A stretch of 64,000 nucleotides of DNA from an uncultured Clostridia bacterium. Lineage in GTDB: Bacteria; Bacillota; Clostridia; Oscillospirales; Ruminococcaceae. The DNA lies in the NCBI GenBank assembly GCA_947168885.1, contig CAMVNQ010000009.1:53354-117353 (forward strand). Reading direction: 5' to 3'. How positions within the stretch are numbered: the first letter of the stretch is position 1; each line of letters opens with the position of its first letter. A model generated the notes under the pieces. That model was not told the origin of the DNA, ran no database searches, and saw only the letters and a list, made by a program, of their open reading frames with translations. Positions 17,748-25,069 of this stretch are shown in pieces. Made by a program: the position numbers and the translations under genes.

Positions 17748-19166
17748 ATGGAAAATACAAAAGAACAAAAGAAATTATTCGGCTCACGGAAATTCTACGG
17801 AAAGGCGCTTGCACTTGCCGTTCCGATAATGCTTCAACAGCTTATCCAGAGCCTTGTGTCGCTCATCGACAACTTTATGGTGTCGGGACTCGGCGACGTA
17901 CCTATGTCCGGCGTAAATGTTGCGGGACAGGTGTTATTCGTATTTATGGTATATATCAACGCGATATGTATGTCCGGCGGTATATTCATGACCCAGTTCT
18001 TCGGTGCAAGAGACGCAGACGGAATGAAACAGGCGTTCCGCTTCAAGCTCGTTATGGGCTTCGCGGCATTCATACCGTTCCTGCTCGTGTGCGTGATATT
18101 CCCGCGTGAGGTGCTGTCGCTCATGCTCATCGGCAACACCGAAGCAGAGCCGATACTCGATGAGGCGGTAAAGTATATCAACATCATGTTCTTCATGGGT
18201 ATCCCTATGACGTTCTCGATGTGCATAGCAAGCTCGCTCCGGGATATGGGCGAGGTAAAGATACCGCTCGCCGTGACGGTCGTCGCGACGCTCACCAACA
18301 CTCTGTTCAACTGGCTGCTCATATACGGGAACCTCGGCTTGCCTGCTCTCGGGGTACAGGGCGCGGCACTCGCGACAGTCATCGCACGGACACTGGAATT
18401 CATCATCTTTATTGTCATCTACATAAAGAAAAAGCCGGATTTTGCAGTAAAGCTTTCAAAGCTGATCAAAATAGACGGAAAGCTTTTCGGGAGCATTCTT
18501 AAAAAGGGTTCGCTTGTTCTGTTCTGCGAAATGGTGTGGATAATGTCGGAGACGATAACCACCGCAATATACAACGGCAGAGGCGGTGCGGACGTAGTTT
18601 CGGGAATGTCGTCAAGCTTCGCAATAGCGAACCTGTTCTTCGTCGCATTCGGCGGTATCTATTCCGCGACCGGAGTAATACTCGGCCGGACTCTTGGTGC
18701 CGGTGACCTCGAACAGGCGAGACGCGAAAAGACCTGGCTTCTGTCCGGCTCGGCAGTATTCGGTGTGATAATGATGCTGTTCGGATTTCTGACGACGCTT
18801 CTGATACCGGTCGTTTTTGGCAGGTTAAGCGAGAGCGCGATAGCGATCTGCCGCGATATGGTCATACTTATGTCGTTCTTTATGCCGGTATGGGTCTATC
18901 TCAATGCACAGCAGGCAGTCGCAAGAGCTGGCGGCGATACCGCTATGGGCGCATACACGGACTCTGCCATCACAATAGTAATAATGCTCCCGATGCTGTT
19001 CATTATCGGACTTCTGACCGATACGAGCCCCGTAATGCTGTATCTTTACGTCAAGTTACTTGATGTTGCAAAAATAATCGTGTTCCATATCTGGCTGAAA
19101 AAAGAGCGCTGGCTCAAAAATCTCGCGGTCAAGGAAACGGTCTCCGACAGCAAAGAGGCTTCGTGA
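17748..19166 (+). CDS. MATE-family multidrug/cation antiporter
   Basis: 472 residues with twelve predicted membrane helices in two six-helix halves, typical of MATE exporters driven by Na+ or H+. The N-terminal half has LALAVPIMLQQLIQSLVSLI and IDNFMVSGLG, the classical first-helix signature. The substrate is not predictable. The Shine-Dalgarno is weak, so coupling to the acetyltransferase 22 bases upstream is likely; the pair may act together on one toxic compound, but that is inference. It ends at a strong hairpin shared with the convergent sensor kinase. Confidence 0.88.
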   Translation: MENTKEQKKLFGSRKFYGKALALAVPIMLQQLIQSLVSLIDNFMVSGLGDVPMSGVNVAGQVLFVFMVYINAICMSGGIFMTQFFGARDADGMKQAFRFKLVMGFAAFIPFLLVCVIFPREVLSLMLIGNTEAEPILDEAVKYINIMFFMGIPMTFSMCIASSLRDMGEVKIPLAVTVVATLTNTLFNWLLIYGNLGLPALGVQGAALATVIARTLEFIIFIVIYIKKKPDFAVKLSKLIKIDGKLFGSILKKGSLVLFCEMVWIMSETITTAIYNGRGGADVVSGMSSSFAIANLFFVAFGGIYSATGVILGRTLGAGDLEQARREKTWLLSGSAVFGVIMMLFGFLTTLLIPVVFGRLSESAIAICRDMVILMSFFMPVWVYLNAQQAVARAGGDTAMGAYTDSAITIVIMLPMLFIIGLLTDTSPVMLYLYVKLLDVAKIIVFHIWLKKERWLKNLAVKETVSDSKEAS

Positions 19167-19207
19167 AACATCCGAAAACTGAGATATTTCACAAATAGCA
19201 ACACAAC

Positions 19208-19247
19208 AAAAAAGCTGTACAGGTTAAAATACCTGTACAGCTTTTTT
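19208..19247. terminator. Bidirectional terminator
   Basis: A 17-bp perfect stem (arms AAAAAAGCTGTACAGGT and complement, loop TAAAAT) with A and T runs built into the arms. It lies between the MATE gene and the GHKL kinase and overlaps the kinase stop codon. Confidence 0.9.
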
Positions 19248-20571
19248 ATTGCGTCTCGGTTTTCATTATCACATCGGAGAAGAACTCTCCGTTCTCATGG
19301 TGGAACTGCGCAGTACCGCCGTTCTTCTCGGCTATCGACGTTATCGAGGAAAGACCTATGCCGCTTCCCTTCCTGTTTGTGGAATAATATCGTCCGTCCT
19401 TGTGTCTGAGCTTTCCGCTGTACGGATTTACCGCGACGATGCACAGATTGCTGTTCTTGACCGCGACCGTGAGCTGGATATATCTGCTGCCGTCAGCTAT
19501 GTTCCTGCACGCGTTGACGGCATTTTCGAGGATGTTGCCGATAACTATGCAAAGGTCGGTGTCGTCAATATCAATGTCCTCCGGAAGCGCTACCTGCCAG
19601 TCGGGCACGATCTCATGGACGTGCGCAAGCCGGTTATAGAAGTTCAGTATCGCGTTCACGGCGCTGTTTTTGCAGTACCGCACGGTATCGTTCTCCGGTA
19701 TCGTGCTTATGTACCGGTCGAGGTATTCGTTTATACCCTCGATATCACCGCTTTCCGCCATGCCTTTGAGCGTCCGGAGCGTCTGACGGAGATCGTGGCG
19801 CGCGCGTGAAGTGTCCTCGATGTATTTCTGCTGCCGGATATACTGGCTCTCCTGCATCTCAAGGAAGCGCATCTTTTCTTCCTTCTGGGAATAATCGATC
19901 ATTCCTTTTACTATGTAGTAGAATATGACCGCGAAAAGCACCAGGAATATCAGAAGCGTCATAAGCATCACCCAGAACGCGCGGAACGCGTTGTTGGTGT
20001 AGAGTGTCTCATACTTCTGCGGGATAATGCTCATATCCGTAAGGAATATCATAATGGATATGAAAACGGTGATATACCATACCTTGTGAAGGTCGAACGA
20101 ATCGACAAGGAAGCTCCCGTATTTCCTGAAAGGATAGATAAGTATGAGCGCCGCCGCGAAACAGGTCAGTACCGGAAGCGAAATATTTATCGGAGTAAGA
20201 GCAAACGCTCCGGAGTTGTTCGGTTCAAGGATCGCATCTATTCCTGTTCCGATATTGGATGCCACGCCCATAAGAGCGCAGACATGAGTGAATACTGCAA
20301 GCGATTTGCTGATATGCACATTTACGCAGTAATGATAGATCGTATAAAGCACGACGATCATGGGAAACAGCGTAAAATTCTGTATCTCCTCAAACATGGC
20401 GTCGAAAACCGATACCGCAGATATCATCACAGCCAGCGCAGCCGCTACTATCAGAATTGTCCTGCGAAATCCGAATTTCAGCTTGTTTCTCATAGGAGCG
20501 AAGCAAAGCACCGCCGCAGGTACGAATATCAGATTTACCGCGACGCAGGCAAAGTATTTCTCGGGGGTCAC
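19246..20571 (-). CDS. AgrC-type GHKL sensor histidine kinase
   Basis: 441 residues. Six or so membrane helices (1-215) form the sensor; a cytoplasmic helix carries the phospho-His motif ARHDLRQTL (about 255), and the GHKL ATPase domain follows with N box (NILENAVNA) and G box (KGSGIGLSS). It pairs with the LytTR regulator immediately upstream, like AgrC/AgrA peptide-sensing systems, but no autoinducer-peptide gene was found. The frame is open to 20628, overlapping the regulator. GTG at 20571 is preferred: AGAAGAAGG lies upstream, it follows the regulator stop (20577) directly, and a hydrophobic N-terminus begins there. Confidence 0.86.
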   Translation of the reverse strand: MTPEKYFACVAVNLIFVPAAVLCFAPMRNKLKFGFRRTILIVAAALAVMISAVSVFDAMFEEIQNFTLFPMIVVLYTIYHYCVNVHISKSLAVFTHVCALMGVASNIGTGIDAILEPNNSGAFALTPINISLPVLTCFAAALILIYPFRKYGSFLVDSFDLHKVWYITVFISIMIFLTDMSIIPQKYETLYTNNAFRAFWVMLMTLLIFLVLFAVIFYYIVKGMIDYSQKEEKMRFLEMQESQYIRQQKYIEDTSRARHDLRQTLRTLKGMAESGDIEGINEYLDRYISTIPENDTVRYCKNSAVNAILNFYNRLAHVHEIVPDWQVALPEDIDIDDTDLCIVIGNILENAVNACRNIADGSRYIQLTVAVKNSNLCIVAVNPYSGKLRHKDGRYYSTNRKGSGIGLSSITSIAEKNGGTAQFHHENGEFFSDVIMKTETQ

Positions 20572-20576
20572 CGGTA

Positions 20577-21347
20577 TCACCTTCTTCTGCTGCGGCTGCG
20601 AAGCTCGGCAAAAACGTAGTTGTGCCATGTCTGTTCGAGCTGCTTGCTGCTCTTGGTCTTTACGGGTATGCGCACATCATTGCACATAACACAAACACCC
20701 TCGCTGAACCCGCTTATGTGTTCCATATTCACGAGCGCACCGCGGTTCACTTCAAGGAAACGCTTATCATCAGCCACCTGTCGGCTTATCGAAGAAAAAG
20801 AGCCGTAGGGTCTGTACTCATTACCATCGGTATCTGTTATCGAGACACAGTGTCCGTCCGCACATATCGAAACTATACTGCCGTGCTCTATGTGATGTTC
20901 GGTCTTTCCGAATGTGAACGAAAGGCATTTTCGAACCTCGGTGCGCAGATCCATAACATCGTCAAGAAGCCGGAACACCCTTACTTTATCGGCAGGCTTG
21001 CGTATGTAATCATAAGCGTGCATCATAAGAGCGTCTGACATATGATCCGCGCTCGTTGTGAGGAATACGATAAGCGCGTCGCTGTCCTTTTCAAGTATCT
21101 GCTCCGCCACATCAATGCCGGTCATACTGTCCACAGCTGCCGACATATCGGGTAAACCCGGGCGGGAAAGGAAAATATCCATAAAAATAACGGTGTACCT
21201 GAACGGGCTGTAGCCACGAAGAAACTCCGCGCCGCTCGGGAAATAGGAGATTTCTGCATCGAGCCCGTTCAACGAAGCGTATTCTTTTATAAGTGCCGTA
21301 ACTTCATCGGCCTCACGCTTTTCGTCGTCAACGATAGCGACATTCAT
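20577..21347 (-). CDS. LytTR-family (AgrA-type) response regulator
   Basis: 256 residues. Receiver domain 1-125 with acidic pocket (VDDE), phospho-Asp57 (IFMDIFLS), switch Thr (FLTTSADH) and Lys (IRKPAD). A LytTR DNA-binding domain (about 145-245) ends with KTKSSKQLEQTWHNYVF. Such regulators bind paired 9-bp direct repeats spaced about 12 bases; just such a pair is found at 21515-21548 before the divergent operon. ATG 21347 has AAGGGGG upstream. The gene is first in a two-gene operon with the GHKL kinase, from a TTGACA-18-TAAAAT promoter. Confidence 0.9.
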   Translation of the reverse strand: MNVAIVDDEKREADEVTALIKEYASLNGLDAEISYFPSGAEFLRGYSPFRYTVIFMDIFLSRPGLPDMSAAVDSMTGIDVAEQILEKDSDALIVFLTTSADHMSDALMMHAYDYIRKPADKVRVFRLLDDVMDLRTEVRKCLSFTFGKTEHHIEHGSIVSICADGHCVSITDTDGNEYRPYGSFSSISRQVADDKRFLEVNRGALVNMEHISGFSEGVCVMCNDVRIPVKTKSSKQLEQTWHNYVFAELRSRSRRR

Positions 21348-21381
21348 ACTAAATACCCCCTTCTCTTTTTCAAACAACTAT

Positions 21382-21411
21382 ATTTTATCAGAAAAACAGG
21401 CATTCTGTCAA
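21382..21411 (-). promoter_or_regulatory. Promoter of the LytTR/GHKL operon
   Basis: Minus strand TTGACA (21406-21411), 18 bases, TAAAAT (21382-21387). Confidence 0.65.
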
Positions 21412-21514
21412 CAACAAAAATTCGCGGAACGGGTAAATATCACCGGTTGATGTCATATTCAACAAATCCGTCCAAGCAACAAATGCTACTTTTGTTATAT
21501 CTGCATACTAAAAA

Positions 21515-21548
21515 TGCCGTTCATGCAGACTTTCTTGCCGTTCATGCA
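21515..21548 (+). promoter_or_regulatory. Tandem LytTR-type operator
   Basis: TGCCGTTCATGCA occurs twice in direct orientation (21515-21527 and 21536-21548), exactly 21 bp apart, two helical turns. The core GCCGTTCAT agrees at all but the first base with the AgrA/LytTR repeat pattern I know, [TA][AC][CA]GTTN[AG][TG], and the spacer between 9-mers is 12 bp, as expected. The second repeat ends seven bases before the -35 box at 21556, a classical activator place. The neighbouring LytTR protein is the obvious ligand (inference). Confidence 0.75.
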
Positions 21549-21555
21549 AAAAGTA

Positions 21556-21583
21556 TTGATTTTTATTTCCAGTGTGCTATAAT
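21556..21583 (+). promoter_or_regulatory. LytTR-controlled promoter of the channel operon
   Basis: TTGATT (21556-21561), 16 bases, TATAAT (21578-21583) with TGC extension. The weaker -35 and short spacer, against 17 elsewhere in this window, fit a promoter that needs an activator. Confidence 0.75.
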
Positions 21584-21664
21584 GTAAAAAAACAAAAACG
21601 ACCGTAAAATATCAAACATTATAAGGTCTGTGAACAGTAATAAAAAACGAAAGGGGAAAATTGC

Positions 21665-22015
21665 ATGGATGCTCTGGTCTATACAAAGGACGATGACGAG
21701 TTTGAAAAGATAAAGACCATGCTCCGATCGGAAGCAGATCAGATAGAAGTGCAAAGAGACCCGCTAAATGGACACAGCTACTTCTCACACGGGTATGACA
21801 TCGTTGTCGTAGCACTTAACGGCGCACAGGGCATGGAGCTTGTGCTCGAACACAGCCGGAGGTTCGACAATACACTCGTGATATGGATCACAGACGACCA
21901 GTATTTTGCCGGAACAGCAATACGCCAGCATATATTCGGATTTCTCGAACGTCCGTACGATGATGTAAGACTCAGCGGCACAATAAAGAAAGCCGTACAG
22001 CGAACCGCCAAATAA
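21665..22015 (+). CDS. Stand-alone pseudo-receiver protein
   Basis: 116 residues with the length and strand/helix pattern of a receiver domain (YDIVVVALNGAQGMEL as strand 3, VIWITDD as strand 4, GFLERPYD as the Lys/Pro loop). The phospho-Asp position is Ala/Leu (about 50-51) and the Lys before the conserved Pro is Arg, so it cannot be phosphorylated normally. AAGGGG precedes the ATG. First gene of the operon behind the LytTR repeats, 46 bases before the ion channel; it may be an adaptor linking signalling to the channel or to the kinase. That role is inference. Confidence 0.7.
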   Translation: MDALVYTKDDDEFEKIKTMLRSEADQIEVQRDPLNGHSYFSHGYDIVVVALNGAQGMELVLEHSRRFDNTLVIWITDDQYFAGTAIRQHIFGFLERPYDDVRLSGTIKKAVQRTAK

Positions 22016-22061
22016 ACAGGCTGATATTTACAGCAGTTACAAGAAAGGAAACCGCTTATTT

Positions 22062-22883
22062 ATGGAGAAGCTGAGAAAATTTACTGAAAGCAAAGCGTTT
22101 CAGAACACGATACTCATCGTCATAATAATAAACTCAATAATTCTCGGATTACAGACTTCACCCGCTATAAACGATTCAATAGGTCAGATACTTGGCATAC
22201 TCGATTCGGTATGTCTCGGCATATTTATAATCGAGATGCTCATAAAAATGGTGGCATACAAGTTCTTTGGCTACTTCAAGAGCGGCTGGAACTGGTTTGA
22301 CTTCATCATAATAGTTACCTCGGTCCTGTCCGGTCTTGCGGTACTCTCTTCGATAAGAATACTCCGCGTATTCAGAGTATTCCGTTCACTCAAAGGCTTA
22401 CGCGGCTTCAAGATGATAAGCTCGCTCAAACCGCTTCAGGTCATCATAAGCGCTATCGGGCGCTCTATCCCCGGCATCTCATGGACAGCTCTCCTGCTGT
22501 TCATAATCTACTACATATTTGCGATTATCGGTGTTACGCAGTTCGGCGCAGCCTTTCCCGAATGGTTCGGCGATATACCTAAGGCTATGTACACACTGTT
22601 CCAGGTAATGACGCTTGAAAGCTGGTCAATGGGTATCAGCAGACCTGTAATGGAAGTGTTCAGCTACGCATGGGCTTACTTCGTACCGTTCGTTCTGATC
22701 TCCGCGTTTGTTATGATGAATGTCGTTGTCGGCATCGTCGTAAACGCTATAAGCGAAGTTGCCGAGATGAACAAGAAGGACGAGCATGAAGAAAACGGCA
22801 CCGGAGACATAAAGGCAGAGATAGACGCAGTCAGGGAACATCTCGCGAAGCTCGAAGATATGCTCGCAAAGCAGGGAAAGTAA
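22062..22883 (+). CDS. NaChBac-type voltage-gated cation channel
   Basis: 273 residues, one six-helix unit that should form a tetramer. S4 has arginines every third residue (SIRILRVFRVFRSLKGLRG, about 96-114). The pore loop has TLESWSMG, nearly the TLESWAS selectivity filter of the Bacillus NaChBac sodium channel, and S6 (MMNVVVGIVVNAI) leads to a cytoplasmic helix that may be a C-terminal coiled coil. Na+ selectivity is inferred from the filter. It lies in an operon with a pseudo-receiver and a lipoprotein behind LytTR repeats. Preceded by AAGGAAACC. Confidence 0.9.
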   Translation: MEKLRKFTESKAFQNTILIVIIINSIILGLQTSPAINDSIGQILGILDSVCLGIFIIEMLIKMVAYKFFGYFKSGWNWFDFIIIVTSVLSGLAVLSSIRILRVFRVFRSLKGLRGFKMISSLKPLQVIISAIGRSIPGISWTALLLFIIYYIFAIIGVTQFGAAFPEWFGDIPKAMYTLFQVMTLESWSMGISRPVMEVFSYAWAYFVPFVLISAFVMMNVVVGIVVNAISEVAEMNKKDEHEENGTGDIKAEIDAVREHLAKLEDMLAKQGK

Positions 22884-22934
22884 CTTTTGCCGTCAGAGAC
22901 GGTTTCAATAACAACTACAACGGAGGAAAAAATT

Positions 22935-23321
22935 ATGGCATTCGGATTCAAAATGAAAGGCTTCCAGACCAAGACTGCTTACACGATTGAGGAACTCTAC
23001 GAAGCTATCAAGGACAAGACATTCACAGCGGGCGAGCCCTCTCTCACAAAGAGCGGACTTTCCACGATAATCACATTCCCGCCGCTCGATAGAAACAATC
23101 AGATCTGGGTATATGCAGGCGGATTTAAAAAGCCCCCGTACACCAAATGGACGGTACAGAAGGGACAGCTCGCAGGTGTCGGCAACGCTGTAGTGAACAA
23201 CCTCCTGAGCGACGTGACCGGCGGTGCGACATCGGCTTCCGGCGTTTTCGGAAAGAACGCGAAGAAGATCGAAGAACTCGTTGAAATAACGACACAGGAG
23301 CTTGACGCTCTCGGACTTTAA
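22935..23321 (+). CDS. Small protein of unknown function
   Basis: 128 residues, no signal peptide or membrane helix, alpha/beta composition, starting MAFGFKMKGFQTKTAYTIEE. Not recognised. The C-terminal third is Gly/Ala-rich (about 92-108) and could be a flexible or membrane-associating segment. GGAGG lies eight bases before ATG 22935, 51 bases after the channel gene, so it belongs to the channel operon. An in-frame start at 22887 lacks a Shine-Dalgarno. Confidence 0.7.
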   Translation: MAFGFKMKGFQTKTAYTIEELYEAIKDKTFTAGEPSLTKSGLSTIITFPPLDRNNQIWVYAGGFKKPPYTKWTVQKGQLAGVGNAVVNNLLSDVTGGATSASGVFGKNAKKIEELVEITTQELDALGL

Positions 23322-23387
23322 TTCAGTACAAAACGGCAAAAGGCCGCTTTGAATAAAATTTTTTTAAATCAAAAGGAGAAACAAACA

Positions 23388-23924
23388 ATGAAGAAGACAA
23401 TCAAGGTATTTGCGGCGATAATGCTCATCACTGCGCTCGTATTCAGCATCGCGTCCTGCGGCGCAATCGACAAGTCGAAAGTACAGGGTGACTGGCACGC
23501 AACGAGCGTTAACGGTATGTCTGTGGCCGATTACGCAGCAACACTCAACACTGTTGAAGCAGGCGCAATGAGAACTTTCAATATCAATGACCTTACTATT
23601 TCACAGTCCATGGTAAAGGATATCGAAGGCAATCTGGATACTGCGACCGGTACTATTGAGATGGCTAAGGACGGCTTCATCGCTAAAATCGGCGGCTATG
23701 ATATCGGTTATGTTCTCGATGAGAAAGCCGGTACTATTACAGTAAAGTTCAAGCAGGGCGATGTTGATTACACCTATGTTTATGAAAAGGGTGCGTACGA
23801 TCTCACAGCTAAGTTCTTAGAGCAGTTTGCTGCACTTAACGGCGGTGCACAGGAAGAAGCTCCCGCTGAAGAAGGCGGCGAGGAGAATTACGAGGACTAC
23901 GGCGAAGAAAACTACGTAGAATAA
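23388..23924 (+). CDS. Lipoprotein of unknown function
   Basis: 178 residues. A signal peptide ends in the lipobox IASC, so the mature protein should be lipidated at Cys and face outside. The body (KVQGDWHATSVNG, GTITVKFKQGDVDYTY) is a beta-rich fold resembling lipocalin/DUF5640-type small lipoproteins; the last 25 residues are very acidic (Glu/Tyr/Asp/Gly). AAGGAG precedes ATG 23388. Last gene of the channel operon, ended by a hairpin at 23953. Function unknown. Confidence 0.75.
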   Translation: MKKTIKVFAAIMLITALVFSIASCGAIDKSKVQGDWHATSVNGMSVADYAATLNTVEAGAMRTFNINDLTISQSMVKDIEGNLDTATGTIEMAKDGFIAKIGGYDIGYVLDEKAGTITVKFKQGDVDYTYVYEKGAYDLTAKFLEQFAALNGGAQEEAPAEEGGEENYEDYGEENYVE

Positions 23925-23952
23925 TTTCTTTCACATTTCTCCAAAGCGAGTG

Positions 23953-23974
23953 CCCCACGACAACAGCCGTGGGG
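23953..23974 (+). terminator. Terminator of the channel operon
   Basis: A 7-bp GC-rich stem (CCCCACG/CGTGGGG) with 8-base loop, followed by TGTTTGCTT. Confidence 0.6.
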
Positions 23975-24008
23975 TGTTTGCTTAATAAAGTAAAAATCAA
24001 TTACAGTA

Positions 24009-24037
24009 TTGACTTTTGCGCCATATAGGTATATAAT
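24009..24037 (+). promoter_or_regulatory. Promoter of the 24076 gene
   Basis: TTGACT (24009-24014), 17 bases, TATAAT (24032-24037). Confidence 0.8.
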
Positions 24038-24075
24038 AAATAAGTAAACTATATGAAAATACGGAGGAAACAACC

Positions 24076-24831
24076 ATGTCCGAAGAAACAAAAGAGATCA
24101 TTGAAGAAACATCATCTGCCGCAGAAGAAGCCGGCAGAAATAAAAAAGAAAAGAAGTCATTCCTAAGCGATAACGCTGTCGAGATTCTTGTAGCCATTTT
24201 CCTTGGAATAACAGCCCTTCTCACCGCGTGGGCATCATGGATAGGCTCGCTTCACGGCGGTAATCAGGCTACAAACTACACAACGAGTAACAACCTCGCT
24301 TCAGAGGGCAACTCGGAGTACAACGCAGGTATGCAGCTTTACCTTTCCGACCTTATGGCATGGAACACCATGATGGAGTACGCTTTCGACAAGACACTTG
24401 CCGAAGCCGAGGGCAACAGCATTGAAGCCAATCTTATTCAGGAAAAACTTGACAATTACATAGTTCAGAACAGCAGTATCATACTCATCAACGCATTCAA
24501 CAGTATGACAGAAGATATGGAATCACCGTTTGAAGTTCCCGGAATGATGGACGAGTATTTTACCGACGCAAATGCACTTCTCGCCGAATCGAGAGAGTAT
24601 CTTGAACAGGGCAAGCAGGACAACGCTCACGGCGACGCGTACAACCTCGTTAACGTCATCTACTCCGTTGTACTGTTCATGCTCGGTATCGTCGGCATCT
24701 TCAAGAAGATCCCGAACCGTACGGCAGTACTTATCATAGCGGTCGTAGGTCTTATCGGTGCCACTATCTATATGTGCACGATACCTATGCCGACCGGATT
24801 TGACTTTGCAAGCTATTTTGCGGGCAACTAA
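24076..24831 (+). CDS. Membrane protein of unknown function
   Basis: 251 residues. An acidic/basic cytoplasmic head (1-32), a membrane helix (about 34-55, ending in AWASWIGSLHGG), an outside helical domain of about 130 residues rich in Met, Asn and Glu, and two closing helices (about 192-212 and 218-235). The layout resembles DUF4337-like membrane proteins, but I cannot confirm it. GGAGG precedes the ATG. Monocistronic, between its own promoter and a hairpin. Confidence 0.7.
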   Translation: MSEETKEIIEETSSAAEEAGRNKKEKKSFLSDNAVEILVAIFLGITALLTAWASWIGSLHGGNQATNYTTSNNLASEGNSEYNAGMQLYLSDLMAWNTMMEYAFDKTLAEAEGNSIEANLIQEKLDNYIVQNSSIILINAFNSMTEDMESPFEVPGMMDEYFTDANALLAESREYLEQGKQDNAHGDAYNLVNVIYSVVLFMLGIVGIFKKIPNRTAVLIIAVVGLIGATIYMCTIPMPTGFDFASYFAGN

Positions 24832-24841
24832 ACGATCATTC

Positions 24842-24870
24842 AGCCCTTCGCCCGTTAAGTGCAAAGGGCT
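24842..24870 (+). terminator. Terminator after the 24076 gene
   Basis: Arms AGCCCTT and AAGGGCT, followed by TTGATTTTT. The remaining stretch up to 25069 shows no clear promoter or other feature. Confidence 0.65.
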
Positions 24871-25069
24871 TTGATTTTTACAATGTACTATAAATGGCCG
24901 TATTTCAAGCAGGACATAAAACACTTTGCAAGTCAAGGATAATTTGGTCAAGATGACAGAATAATATGCAAGCAAGAGCAGCGATGCAAAGATGCGTGCG
25001 TCTATTTGTGCGGTATTGCCTTTATACCTTCGTGAATACGCTTTTCTGTATCAAAAAGGAGTGACCCCA

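Noticed and set aside
19246..20571. A signal-peptide gene for the GHKL/LytTR system
   Set aside because: No small frame with AgrD-like features was found between or beside the two genes, so the ligand cannot be named.
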